Shown here piece after piece: positions 23,249-34,891 of a stretch of 64,000 nucleotides of DNA. The position numbers were made by a program, and so were the translations under genes. The stretch lies in the NCBI RefSeq assembly GCF_042453785.1, contig NC_091661.1:25349501-25413500 (forward strand), given 5' to 3'. The DNA is from Malus domestica (lineage: Eukaryota; Streptophyta; Magnoliopsida; Rosales; Rosaceae). The notes under the pieces are model-generated. The model was not told where the DNA came from. It saw nothing but the letters and a program-made list of their open reading frames with translations, and did not search any database. The number at the start of each line of letters is the position of its first letter. The first letter of the stretch is position 1.

Positions 23249-24108
23249 GTCTTCCTTTATACGCGTTTTTTTTTCTCTCTCTCTCCCTATCTAGAAATCA
23301 AGATCCAGAGCCTTTTCTCCGGCTTCAACTTTCAGCCGCCGCCCTTACTTTTGCTCAGGGTAGGCGGCAACCCGCTACTTCCTCCTCTTTCAAGTCTGCT
23401 TATTCCCTTCTCTTTCCCTCTTTCCCTCCTTACCTCATTTGCCTTTTTCTTCTTTTTCCTCCCCTCTCACATTCCTCCGCTCCATTCCCCTCCCTGCATC
23501 CATCTTTTCATCTCTTCTTTCCAGTCTCATTCTTTCGTTTTATTCTCGGTTTTCTCTGAGTTTATCTTAGTTTTCCCTGAGATGGGTCTCAACTATCCCC
23601 TGAGCTTGTCTCAGATCTCCATTCCCATCCCACCACGCACTCGAATAGGCGGGCTCCGATCATGAATAGAATACCAAATCTACTACCCTCCTTCACTTCC
23701 CTTCCCCCAACCGACATGCCTATGCCGGATCCCTTTGGAGGCCAAGTGTTGGGTATTTTACATACACCCCTTAGCCTCACTTTCTACTCGTATGATACTT
23801 TGTTTGTATATATTTGCAGGGGTTCGTGAAAGGGATTTGGATCTAATGTCTACTTTCTCGGTTCGGAGTTTGCCTTCCCCCGAGGATGTGATGGCCGCGA
23901 CGATGTGGTCTTTGATGCTGAAATTAGGGTATTTTATTGTCTGTTTTTTTACTGTTTTCGGGCCTAAGCTTGTGTAGGCCTCATGTTGTATCTTAGGTTG
24001 CTACTCTCATTTTGTTTAGGCTACTTTCCCTGTAGTTGATTATCCAGTCTTTTTTTAGCCTTGTACTAGTTTTTATCATACTGAAAGTTGATTTTTTGAT
24101 AAAATAAA
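23249..24108 (+). mobile_element. Non-autonomous non-LTR insertion (LINE-related), 860 bp
   Basis: The 15-mer AAATTGATTGTACTT at 23234-23248 recurs at 24109-24123, directly after an A-rich tail (GATAAAATAAAAA). A long target duplication plus A-rich 3' end is the mark of target-primed reverse transcription. The 3' portion (CCTTGTACTAG, then TTGATAAAATAA) resembles the ends of plant L1 elements. The 5' half is CT-rich with an open frame of 142 codons that lacks any domain. I see no reverse transcriptase, so it moved in trans or is an internally deleted LINE. Confidence 0.7.
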
Positions 24109-24123
24109 AAATTGATTGTACTT

Positions 24124-24362
24124 ATAGGGAATAGTTGACTTCTAAGTTGCTAATGCAAAACATTCATTTTTATTCGACTGAGTTGAAATCCTGACAAGAT
24201 TTTTATCGAGGCACATTATGCCCCTGTTCCCAAATTCTATGTTTTTCTAATCATCAATAAATATCGTACTTTCTAAAAAAACAATCCGCAAATTTGTAAC
24301 TCAAGTAAGTGTTAACAAGGCCCTCGATCAATATTGCTTGTATTGCAAAATTATTTGGCACT
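24124..24362. other. Spacer between two non-LTR insertions
   Basis: AT-rich sequence of 240 bases without features. Confidence 0.5.
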
Positions 24363-25068
24363 AAAGCATTAGTACACGAAGGAAAGTTTTTCTCTCCTCT
24401 GTGAGAGTTCTCTTCTCCGCTGTGAGATCCCGCCGTAGTGCGTGGTTATTAGTTGTCAGGCTCAAGTTCGTTTTCAGCCTCGCGATCTTGGTGGATCAGG
24501 TCGTTTTCTTTCCCCTTGGTTCTGTTGTTTTTACTCTTGCACCTTCCGGTCTGCTTTTCCTTTCTCTGATCGGGTTGGGTCCTTTCTTGATGTGATTTGG
24601 GTTGGTGGTCAGTTAATTAGGGTGGTTGGGGTTTGTTTTCCGCTTTTTTCTTAGTTATTTCTTGGCCCCTTTTTCTCCCCTTTCAAGCCCTAGGTTGATT
24701 TTGTCTGATTTGGAGGGAGGGCTTGGCCCTCTTTGGTACTTGTAGTAATGGGGAAGCTGAAGTCCCTAATCTCCGACATCAGGTGTAGGAAGGGGACTCT
24801 GACACAGAGGATTATGCCTGACTGCACAGAGACTACCTCCATAACTGCAAAAGGCTCCAGGTCATCAATTTCCACCGAATACAGGTTATTCCAACCACCA
24901 TTATTTATTGCCATTCTCTTATATGTACTACAAACTCAAGAAATTGGTTGTGGGGTGAAGAAGCATTCTATTTACCCAGTTGTTCGCCTGGAAAAAGCCC
25001 CGTTTTTGTATTCGAGGTACTCTGCGGAACAACCGATTCAATCGGTGCTTCTTCATACGGATAATATG

Positions 25069-26383
25069 GCGCAGTAGGGTGTGGAGGAGCTTGTGGTTCA
25101 ATTAGACAAAGCAATGGACTTGTCAACTGTGGAGACAGGTATTAAACTTGTGGGTTCGGTGCTAGCCGATAAACCTCTGAACAGATGGGGAGTTAGGAAC
25201 ATTCTTCGTGCGGCCTGGAAAAGTTATGGTGACATAGAGATTAAATGGGTAAAAGATAACACGTTTATCATCTCGGTCCCGGATGAACGTGTGGCAGGGA
25301 AGATTATTGATCAGGTGTCGTGGGGGGTCATGAAAAAAAACTTTTTGGTCACTGTTTGGCCAGCGGCGCTTGCTCTGGAAGAAGTTGAAATAAAAAAAGT
25401 CCCGTTTTGGGTCTAAATACGAGGTGTTCCTCTTTGTCTCACCTCTCTCGAAAATGTTAAACGGTTGACTAGAGAGGTTGGGACTTATATGGGTTTTTAA
25501 GGGTTAGACTATTGATTGATTCGACCAAACCTCTTGTGAGTGGATGCTGGTTGAGAAGAGAAGATGATAGAGATACATGGGTGGAATTCTGTTATGAGAG
25601 ATTACAAGATTTCTGCTATAGATGTGGACGACTAAGACATGTTAACACGGATTGCACTTTTGAGGCAACCAAAGCTGGGGCAGTAGGGTTCGGAGAATGG
25701 CTGAAGGCACCTCCAGTCAGGGATGTGGAAGAAGGACCAAAAGTCATGATGACAGGGACGAGTGAAAGAAGGAGAGCTGGACCAGCTAGGGTGCCTGCTA
25801 CACATTTGAGGTCTTTGGGGATTACCGAACTGGAACACACAAAGGAGTCTACTGCTGATAGTGAAAAGGAAAAGGGTAAGCTACCGATTCAGGGGAAGGG
25901 AAGTGCTCACCAATTCTATGGGAGGAAAAAGTGGCAAAGGAGGCTTCGTGCTCACAGGAACACTGAAGAACCGGTGGGGACAACTAATCAGCTAAATTGG
26001 CTTGTTCAGCAAAGTTTACAACAGTCTATATGGGGCAGTGGATCTGGTTGCTATCCTTTTTTACAAAAGTTGAACGTGCAGCAAACGGGGCCCGGTATGC
26101 AATCGGTTATTATACATGAGATCAACGAGGAGGCGACCACAGTGAAAATCGTGGCTGATGGGGGCAACGGAAATGAGCAGGATGAGGATGGATCTTTGGT
26201 TTTCCCACCCTACTCTCATTCGGGTAGGAATAAACAGAAAAAGGTAAAGGAACATCAAGAGATGGAAATATCACAATCTCCCCAAAAGAAAGGCAGGGTG
26301 TATGATGGTGCTCTTGCGGGAAAAGATGCGGGTATTTTGGCCCGGGGTGGTGGCGGCTGGCCCTCAACAGCCGCAGAATCCCC
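25069..26383 (+). pseudogene. LINE ORF1 (nucleic-acid-binding protein), broken
   Basis: RNA-binding chaperone of the LINE particle. The ATG at 25069 is followed by an in-frame TAG at 25078. The following frame from 25081 (VEELVVQLDKAMDLS...) matches the DUF4283 region common in plant LINE ORF1, with stops at about 25414 and 25498 before the second part. A zinc knuckle CYRCGRLRHVNTDC (C-x2-C-x4-H-x4-C) lies at about 25613-25654, preceded by the usual W-x-E/F-C-Y-E-R-L context. The C-terminal part is hydrophilic and ends just before ORF2. Three or more lesions make this non-functional. Confidence 0.8.
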
Positions 26384-29300
26384 ATGATTTTTCTATTCTG
26401 AAACTGCTGTGGTCTAGGGTCGGACACGGTAGTTCGGGCCCTTCATGGGCAGATAAGACATAATAGACCCTCTATGATCTTTCTTTCTGAAACTAAGATG
26501 AAAGATCATAGAATTAATGGAGTGCGCAGAAGGATGAGATTCACGAATGGGTTTAATATTTCGCCCATGGGAAGGGCAGGCGGTCTAAGTTTATGGTGGG
26601 AGGATTCACTGGAGGTGAATATTATTTTTTCATCTAAGCATGTTATTGATGCTCAGGTGAAATCTGGTGCGTCGCAGCAATGGGTTCGTGTCACTGGGAT
26701 CTACGGCACAGCTTATAGAAGCGAAAAAGTGGAATTCTGGGGTTGGATGAAGAATCACTTTACCCCTTCGGATATGCCCTGGCTTTGTGGGGGGGGGGAT
26801 TTCAACGAATTTATGTGGGATCATGAAAAATTGGGCGGGGCCCCGATGTTGTTCAATCGTCCTCGTTATCTGGAGGATTTTATTAACCATTCTAATCTGA
26901 TGGATCTCGGTTTCAATGGGCCTCCCTATACTTGGCGAGGGATGAGGAATGGTAATCTGGTTGAGGAACGCCTTGACCGGGGTCTGATCAACAAGAAATG
27001 GCAGGATATATGGTCACTTTCCACTACTGTGCACGGGACGGTTCTGGGATCTGACCACTGCCCAGTAATCATTAAAACGGAGGTGAATGGGATGAAGGGA
27101 AGAAAATTTTTTCGGTTTGAAGCTTTCTGGGTGAAAGAAGAGGAATGCAGGAATTTGGTGGAAAAGTGTTGGGCCCGTGCAAACGTTGGAGATCTTCAAA
27201 GGAGGTGGGTAAAGAAAATCGATGATTGTAGATCTCTCCTGATCAAATGGAGTAGAAACAAATTTAACAATAGGAGAATACAGATTGAGGAGCTGCTCGA
27301 CCAATTGGGGGAACTTCAAATGAATTGGAGCAAAAATGTGTCTGAGATCAAAGAGAAATCCAGAATTATTGATACTCTCTGGGCTCAAGAGGAATGTTTC
27401 TGGCACCAGAGGTCTAGGGTAAAATGGTTACGATAGGGTGATGCGAACACCAAATTTTTCCATCAGTCAACTCTTCAGAGACGCAGACGGAATATGATTA
27501 TAAAGTTAAAGGATGGTGAAGATTGTTGGGTGGAGAATCCCAACCATATTAGGAAGCTGGTTGACGATCACTTTCTGAATGTTTTCAAATCGGGGGGACC
27601 TCGGGACTGGGGAAACTTGCTGGAAGGCATACATAGTTGTGTTACTGGTGATATGAATCTGGCTCTCATGGAGTCGGTTTCCATGGAGGAAATTAAGGAA
27701 GCTGCTCTCCAAATGGGGGGTTTCAAAGCGCCAGGTCCGGATGGCTTTCAGAGGATTTTCTACAGGTCTTTTTGGGACATTGTTGTGGAAGATGTCAACA
27801 ATCTGGTGAGGTCTTTTCTGCGTGATGAGATCAGCCCGACGGAGATAAATAACACCCATATTGTGTTGCTCCCTAAGATTCCGAACCCTGAATCTGCGTC
27901 TCATTTCCGACCTATAAGCCTATGCAATTATTCTTACAAGGTGCTATCCAAGGTTCTGGCAAACAGATTAAAGATCCTTCTACCGAAGATTATTTCTCCT
28001 ACTCAGAATGCGTTTGTGGCAAGAAGACAGATACAAGATAATATCGGGATCACTCATGAGGTGTTTCATTATCTGAAAGGGCGCAAGTCAAAAAAATAAG
28101 TTTGAGTTGGGTATTAAAGTTGACATGCAAAAAGCGTATGATAGAGTTGAATGGGACTTCCTCGAGGCGACTATGGAAAAAATGGGGTTCTGCAGCCAGT
28201 GGAGGAAACTTATCATGGGCTGTGTGACTTCTGTCAAGTTTGCTGTCATTCTCAACGGGCATCCCGGCAACAAGTTTGCCCCTTCTCGAGGCCTTCGGCA
28301 GGGCGACCCTCTATCTCCGTATTTGTTCCTTCTGATTGGAGAAGTGTTATCCAGATTGATCCAAGCTGCGGTGGAAAAAAAGTCTTTGGACGGTATCAAG
28401 TTGGGAATCACATGGCCGGTTCTTTCTCATATATTCTTTGCTGATGATATGTTAATTTTTTTGAGGGCTAATGAGAAAAATTGCAGGAATCTTGTAAATC
28501 TCCTTAAGGCTTTCTGTGCTGCCTCGGGGCAGGAAGTTAACCTGCAAAAGTCCAGTGTTTTCTTTGGAGCGAATACTCCGGTGAGGGTTTCTGAGGAGCT
28601 GGGATCTATTCTGGGTATGCCGGTTCTTGACAACCCGGGGTCATATTTGGGTGTCCCGACCTGTTGGGGACGCTCAAAGAAGCAGGGTCTCGCTTATGTG
28701 AAGGGTCGTATTATTGAGAAACTTCAAGGGTGGAAGCAATGTACTCTGTCGAAGGCGGGCAAGGAGGTTCTCATCAAGGCGGTTGTCCAAGCTGTTCCTG
28801 CTTATCCAATGAATCTTTTCAAATTTCCGGCTGTGTTATGTGATGAGCTGGACACTTTGGTTGCTAGGTTTTGGTGGGGAACGGGGATGGGTGACAATAA
28901 AATTCGCTGGGTGTCGAAGAAGGTTTTGGGCCTCCCTAAGACTCTTGGGGGTTTGGGTTTCCGAAATTTCATGGAGTTCAACGATGCGCTGCTTGCAAAA
29001 CAATGTTGGCGCCTGCTTTGTGACCCTTCCTCTCTATGGGCTAGAGTGATGAAGGCCCGTTACTTCCCCAATTGCTCCTTCTTGGAAGCCAAAAAAGGAG
29101 GCAGGGCCTCTTGGGCGTGGAGTAGCCTTCTATCGGGTCGTGATCTTCTTATGTAGGGAACTCACTGGCAAATTATGGGTGGTCAGGATGTGAGAGTTTG
29201 GGTTGACCGCTGGTTACCCTCCATTCCTTCGGGGCGCCCTTCTCCGCTGGGTGAGGTTGGGGTGACTAGAAACCTACGTGTTAGCTCTCTAATTTGTCCG

Positions 29301-30535
29301 CAATCTCGGGATTGGGATTTATCCTTTCTGAGTCCCTTCCTTTCTGTGGCTGATCAAGGGGCAATTGAAGGTACGCCTATTGGAGATATTAGTAGAAGTG
29401 ATAGACTGATTTGGGCTGCAACAAAACATGGTAAGTACACGGTAAAATCTGGGTATAGATGGGTGCAATCTCGGTCTCTGAGTGCGAGAGATCATCGCCT
29501 ACCTCATGTTCGATCCATCCCAGAGAAGTTGTGGAATTGTATATGGAAGATCGATGTTCAACCTAAGATACGCCATTTTTTATGGAACTCTCTGCATAAT
29601 ATTCTGGCTACTAATGCGAATCTGTACAGGAGGCGGTCTACCACTTCCCCCACCTGTCCTATCTGCTTGTGTGAAGATGAATCTGTTGAGCATTTGTTCC
29701 TCATCTATTCATGGGTTCAAGCTGTATGGTTTGGTGGGGCTTTGAATTATAGGATTAACAGGCTGGCTATTAACTCTTGGATTAGTTGGCTGCATGCTAT
29801 TTTTAATCCTGATTTTGGTAATCGTTCTGAGTTGTTATGGACCCAAAGATTGGTGGCTTATACTTGTTGGCATATTTGGAAGGCCATGTGTGCTTTTGTG
29901 TTTAATAAGGTGCGTATCAACCCTGTAAATGTTGTTCTGGCCATTTCTAATTCTGTGGGGTCTTTCCTGGCTGTTTCCTGTGTCTCTGAAGTTGATCGGT
30001 TTCCGGAGAATGTTGGCCAGGTTCCTGGCAGTGCTCCGTTGTGGTGTCCTCCTCCCCCCCTTTTACGAAAATAAATGTTGATGCCATCTGGTTCAAGACG
30101 TCTTGCTTGGGTTTTGTGGGAGTGGTTTTACGCGACGCTGATGCTCATTTCATTGCGACTGCTCGTTACCACATTCGGGCCCCCTGTGCTGCAGCTGCCG
30201 AAGCTATGGCTTTGCTGCGGGGCTGTGAACTGGGTGCATCTTTGGGTCTATCTGAGGTTATTCTGGAATCTGACTCTTCCGAGGCGATTTCTTGCCTTTC
30301 AAATTCTATAGAGAATGGCAGTTGGGAGGCTATTCCTACTTTAGCAAGAGTAAAGCTCTTTGGGGAAACCTTCCAGAACTGTCACTGGTCTTGGGTTCCA
30401 AGATCAGCCAATACGGCGGCAGATGCTCTTACGTCGCGTGGTTGTGCGGAGCTGTGTGATGTTGTTTGGGTCGATAGGCCTCCATCTTCGCTTGTTTTCG
30501 TGTTAAATAATGATGGTCTTCCGTGTCCACATTAG
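26384..30535 (+). pseudogene. LINE ORF2 (endonuclease, reverse transcriptase, RNase H), broken
   Basis: Endonuclease and reverse transcriptase for target-primed retrotransposition. Start ATG at 26384. N-C-x-G-L-G near 26402 and FLSETKM (26480) open the endonuclease, which ends with GSDHCPVI (about 27047-27070). The RT has the GPDGF block (about 27732), FRPISLCN (27907), a KAYDRVEW block (28131), GLRQGDPLSP (about 28290) and the catalytic FADDM (28436-28450). zf-RVT lies at about 29555-29720 (C-P-I-C..E-x-V-E-H-L-F) and an RNase H domain at 30066-30440 (NVDA, ESDSSEAI). Lesions: TGA at 26399, TAG at 27434, a frame change in an A run near 28095, TAG at 29154 and a frame change at a C run near 30055. 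Confidence 0.88.
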
Positions 30536-30722
30536 CTGTTGGTGGTAGTGTGGGGAGTGACGCTTCAGCTTAGTTGTTGTGTCTCTGTTTGTAACTCCTT
30601 ACGCTGCCTTCCTTCTTGAGCTTGTTGGCTGTTTGCCTCTTCGTAGGCTCTCTTGTTTTCTTCGTTGGCCTCTGTGCCCTGGAATGAATCTTTCCTAGCT
30701 TTCAAAAAAAGCATTAGTACAC

Positions 30723-32614
30723 CAATCACTTATTTGGATACCCTTTTCATATTATATGCAAGAATTCTCAAATCGAAAAGTATTTTGTTATCCAATTGGG
30801 ATAAAATAAATTCGATACAATGTTCACAATACAGCAATAAAGTGTTGATAAAAAAATGATTAATAATTTTTTTAAATTGAGAGAATATTTGCAGAAATTA
30901 ACATTAATTGAGATGAAAAAATGAAGTCGTGAGAGACTATTTTGGTAGGGATGGGTATTAGGTGCCTCGGTTGGGTTGATTTTAATCCGTTGGCCAACCA
31001 ATAGGCCTGGTAGGCTCTCGGATTGACATTATTGAAACCCAATTCCACCATTTTCATCCAAGAAAATGGACAAACCAATCAACTCAAACCATTATAAAGC
31101 AGGTTTGAGATTATTTACTTTCTTTCTTGTTTTTAAAGTGACCGTGAGTGACAAATAATCCAAAATGCATGTCATATTAGACTTAAATAATGTTAATTTG
31201 GTGTTGTTGAGTCCCTATTTGTTAATATTTGAATTTCATTATTTAACTAAATTTTAAATAAACAAGTGTGTTTAATAACTATTAAATTTTATATATGTCT
31301 ATCTATTGTATGTTTAAAAATTATTGATATTCGAGTAGGTCAGATTCTATTATTAATAATACTTAAACTCAACCCAACCCGACCCACTTATTAAATGGGT
31401 AGTCTAATTTTTACTCAAAAATAATTTTTAGAGTTTACAACCCAACTAACCAAACCCATTTTGGTTGGGTTGGTCAGTAAAAACACTAAATTGTCCACCC
31501 CAAACTCTATGAAAGTGATTCAAATGAGATAGCTAGCATTGCATTAATTCACTAAATGACTAACGATGTAAGTTTTAAGTAAAATCGGGTGATAATTCTC
31601 GTTAATTAAATTGATCCAGTACACATTATTATATAACCTTACAAAGAGCTAAGATCAATGACACGACCATCTATCTAATCTTGATACATTGTGAAGTCCC
31701 AATGTATGAACGTGTGCGCGACAGACCGTAGTAGACGTAATGAGTCGAATAAAGCTAGGTCCTGAGGGAGACGGCACGCGCTTGAACTGCATGCTGGACA
31801 TTGTATTCGCCAACATGATGACCTTTTATTACCTCAAGCCACGATAACCATAATTCGGTATCAGTGGTTTCCTGTCCTGCTATTCATCCGAATTCCTGCT
31901 TAGAGGATTGACATTGTAAAGTTGTCCAATGATCGTATGTGGAAAGCGTTTAGTCTCGTGTACCCAAGGAGTTTACGTGCAGATGCAAATAAGACTCGAT
32001 TATATATAACGTTTCTTGCCAGTATAAATTGGCAATTAATTAAACATGGTTTGGCTAAGATTTTGACCTTGCTGATCATATGTGCCGGTATTTTCTATGT
32101 CCCGGTCGAGTAGAATCATCCTCTTTTGAACTTAGGTACTTGAATTCTGCCCATGTTAATCGTCTTCCTTGATCGGACTGATGATTCTACTATATACTTG
32201 CGCTAAATGCAGTAAGGAAACAATGCTAAATCCATGCCAAAGCTCGTAAATAATTTATGTAAGCTCAAGAGAACGTGGACAAAATGCAATAGCTTTTGAA
32301 GAAATTAAGGTTCAAATATACATGAAAAATAATTTGACTTGAAAATATGTTTTTTAATCAGTGTTTTAGGAATTGAATCAATGTTTTTGGATACTGGGCT
32401 TGGGCTGAGCGTTTAAAATAAGCCCAGCAGCATTTAGCTGCCCGAATTACTTGGGAGTGTGACACTATCCGGCTAACAGCCCACTCTCAACTAAACAACA
32501 CCCAGTGCGCAATACGCACCCCCCTCAAACTCCAGTTCCCGCGCCAAAACTCCTCTGCTCCAACAGCTCTAACAAACTAACAACCACCGGCTTCCACATC
32601 ACGCCTTCCTCGCA

Positions 32615-32645
<31 letters not shown>

Positions 32646-32696
32646 TTCATTTTCAAACCCCAAGAAAACTCCCTCCAAAGAAAGCTCCAAGAAGCC
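30723..32696. other. Intergenic and GH17 5' leader
   Basis: 30940-31500 contains repeated GGTTGGGTT/CAACCCAACC motifs of a degraded dispersed repeat. 31690-31880 is of higher complexity but matches nothing I recognise. A (CT)n run at about 32614-32642 lies in the GH17 leader, where an upstream in-frame ATG at 32505 gives a low-complexity extension that I reject. Confidence 0.4.
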
Positions 32697-33833
32697 ATGG
32701 CGGCGTGCTTCTTTCTCTCCCTTGCCGCCATCCTCTTCACCCTCTCTCTCCTCCCCGGAAGCACCTCGCTTTCCACCACCGTCGGTGCCACCTACTCCGC
32801 CAGCACCGCCGCAACCTACGCCGCCCCTCCCGCCGTCGACCGCGTTGCCCACGCCGTCTCCTCCCTCGGCCTCTCCGCGCTACGACTAGACGCCTCCGAC
32901 CCCGCCATGGTCCGCGCCTTCCTCTACTCCAACACCTCCCTCCTCCTCACCATCCCCAACAAGCTCGTCCCGCCCCTCGCCGCAAACCGCTCCAACGCCC
33001 TCCGCTGGCTCTACATCCACGTCATCCCCTTCTACCCCCGCACCAAAATTTCCACCATCTCCGTCGGCAACGACCTCCTCGAGTCCTCTCCGAACTTCTC
33101 CACCTTCCTTCTTCCCGCCATCCGCAACGTTCAACTCTCCCTCAAAGACCTCGGCATCCAAAAGATCTCCGTCTCGACCACCTTCTCCTTCATCAACGTC
33201 ATCACCACGGCGTTCCCGCCTTCCAATGCCCAGTTCCAAGAACCGGCCGTTGACACCGTCATCAGGCCCCTCCTCCAGTTCCTCCATGACACCAATTCCT
33301 CGTTCTTGATCAATCTCTACCCCTACAATCTGTACAAGATGCGCAGCGAGATACCGATCGGGTTTCCCCTGTTTCAGGAGCACCCATTCGGATTCCGAGA
33401 CGACCTCACCACCGGCGTCCGGTACCGGAACCTCTTCGACATGATGGTCGACGCCGTCATCAGCGCCATGGCTGTCGCAGGATACGAGAACATTCCGGTG
33501 ATCGTGACCGAGACTGGGTGGCCCAGCTTCAGCACCGACCCGGCCGAAATCGACGCCAACCCGGTTTACGCCGAGATGTACATCAAGGGGCTTTTGTGTC
33601 ATTTGAGGTCCGGAAAGGGAACGCCGCTGAGGAGAGAAGGGGTTTCCGAGACGTACATTTACGAGCTGCTCGACAAGCAAGTGAAGCAGGGGCGCAATTG
33701 GGGGATTCTTTACCCAAATTTGACCAGCAAGTACAAGGAGATTCAGTATTCTGGGTCGGATTGCGGAGGTTTCTTTGATATCTTGATCATGGCGGTTGGG
33801 CAACTCTTGGTGTTTGCATTACTTGCCTGGTAA
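32697..33833 (+). CDS. Glycoside hydrolase family 17 (beta-1,3-glucanase-like), single exon, probably GPI-anchored
   Basis: Secreted wall protein of the glucan endo-1,3-beta-glucosidase family; 378 residues. The ATG at 32697 sits in AAGCCATGG context and opens a signal peptide (residues 1-27: hydrophobic FFLSLAAILFTLSLL). GH17 blocks follow: RLDASDPAMVRAFLYSNTSLLLTIPN, SFLINLYPYNLYK, FDMMVDAV and VTETGWPS with nucleophile Glu272 (codon 33510). The acid/base motif, normally VGNE, reads SVGND, so residue 126 is Asp. The usual N-terminal GVNYG reads GATYS. No X8/CBM43 module is present; after SDCGGFF the protein ends in a hydrophobic tail (ILIMAVGQLLVFALLAW), as for a GPI signal. The gene has very high GC at third positions, unlike its neighbours. 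It may be a weak or non-catalytic glucan-binding member. Confidence 0.9.
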   Translation: MAACFFLSLAAILFTLSLLPGSTSLSTTVGATYSASTAATYAAPPAVDRVAHAVSSLGLSALRLDASDPAMVRAFLYSNTSLLLTIPNKLVPPLAANRSNALRWLYIHVIPFYPRTKISTISVGNDLLESSPNFSTFLLPAIRNVQLSLKDLGIQKISVSTTFSFINVITTAFPPSNAQFQEPAVDTVIRPLLQFLHDTNSSFLINLYPYNLYKMRSEIPIGFPLFQEHPFGFRDDLTTGVRYRNLFDMMVDAVISAMAVAGYENIPVIVTETGWPSFSTDPAEIDANPVYAEMYIKGLLCHLRSGKGTPLRREGVSETYIYELLDKQVKQGRNWGILYPNLTSKYKEIQYSGSDCGGFFDILIMAVGQLLVFALLAW

Positions 33834-34471
33834 TGTTGCTTTTCCGATTCAGTTGCTTAATTTCATTACTGGGTAGCTCGATTTGTTGATTCTTGGAGGG
33901 TTCTTAGAGATCTTTGATCCGCACAGTCGACTGTGAATTGGGTTCAATTACTTGCTTTGATTAGTAGGTGACTAGCACAGCTTTCGATTCATGGAGGTGC
34001 TGTTGCTAATTACTTAATTGGGTATATGAAGAAACTGTTGTTGATTACTTAACTGGTAATTTTGATTCTTAGATGGTCCTGGGGATTCAATTTGTTCAGT
34101 TTGGATTGCTGCTCAAAGGAATTCCTGTTTTTGTACTCTGTTTTTAGGGTATTTTGTATACGAAATGGTGGTTGTGATAAAGCCAATTGCACCACTAGTC
34201 TTCTTGTGATGAACAGAGTTTAGTGGATGTTTTTGCAGAGAAAATCGATGTTTGGATGGTTTGAATTTTTAATCTCAAAACTGAAAGTTAGCATCTTGGT
34301 TGGCTGCAATGTTTAATTGAAGATTTGTTGTGTGATTGTTGCAAGTTTCATGCTTTAGTTTCTTTTGAGATGATTGAATTCTGCAGATTGAATTGGATTG
34401 GGAATTTGGGTGTCATAAGTTCTGCAGATTGAATTGAAATTTTAATGGACCCTTGTCTAGTACTAGGTACA
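33834..34471 (+). other. GH17 3'-UTR and intergenic
   Basis: T-rich trailer without coding features, up to the start of the 420-bp duplicated segment. Confidence 0.5.
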
Positions 34472-34891
34472 TGGAAAATGACTAGCATCCTGTAAAGTCT
34501 ACCTTTTTACTGCCCAATTTGGAACTTTAACGAAAAAAATTCGGTACTATTCATTTTAATAAAAAATCACATTTTTATACTAAAAAGTCAATCATGATAT
34601 TATTCATTTTACATTTTATTTTATCATTATCGTTAAAACTCAAAGTTTTCAAGCTATTTTCATTAGTTTTTTTATAAAAATAATGTATATAAACCAATAA
34701 CATGCAAAGAATAAAAAAAAAAATTAATGACACAATTATTCGTAAAAATGAAGAGAGTTATCATTTTATTAGTACAAGATAATTGAAAACGAAAATGATG
34801 TTTCAAATTAATGATCACAATAGGTCAAATATATTATAATTACAAATTTCGAATTGCATAATATGTTGTGCCCAAGATTGCTAAACCTAAT
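34472..34891. repeat. Left copy of a ~420-bp direct duplication flanking the LTR element
   Basis: Begins TGGAAAATGACTAGCATCC and ends TTGCTAAACCTAAT. The same sequence, with roughly 2-3% differences by eye, lies at 44682-45102 on the other side of the LTR element. It contains a reverse-oriented family B MITE (about 34523-34678). The left copy abuts the first base of the 5' LTR; the right copy abuts the last base of the 3' LTR. Confidence 0.92.

Larger units (their letters stand above)
24378..30707 (+). mobile_element. L1-type LINE, 6.3 kb, near full length, degenerate
   Basis: The 15-bp target duplication AAAGCATTAGTACAC flanks it exactly (24363-24377 and 30708-30722), following a very short A tail. 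Order: 5'-UTR, ORF1 with a DUF4283-like region and a CCHC knuckle, ORF2 with apurinic endonuclease, reverse transcriptase, zf-RVT and RNase H. This is the standard architecture of plant L1 with RNase H. Several stops and frameshifts, listed under the ORFs, make it non-autonomous. The well-preserved target duplication suggests a moderate age. Confidence 0.93.

Noticed and set aside
23237-23665. 142-codon frame
   Set aside because: CT-rich low-complexity sequence in the 5' half of a non-LTR insertion.
32505-32696. 64-codon upstream extension of GH17 in frame
   Set aside because: Encoded by leader sequence with a CT microsatellite; the internal ATG at 32697 has a better context and opens a proper signal peptide.
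32705-33253. 182-codon frame rich in Arg, His and Pro
   Set aside because: Out-of-frame shadow of the GH17 coding sequence.
32886-33803. 305-codon open frame antisense to the GH17 gene
   Set aside because: It is a by-product of the very high third-position GC of the GH17 gene; its product is Gly/Glu/Val-rich without domain resemblance.
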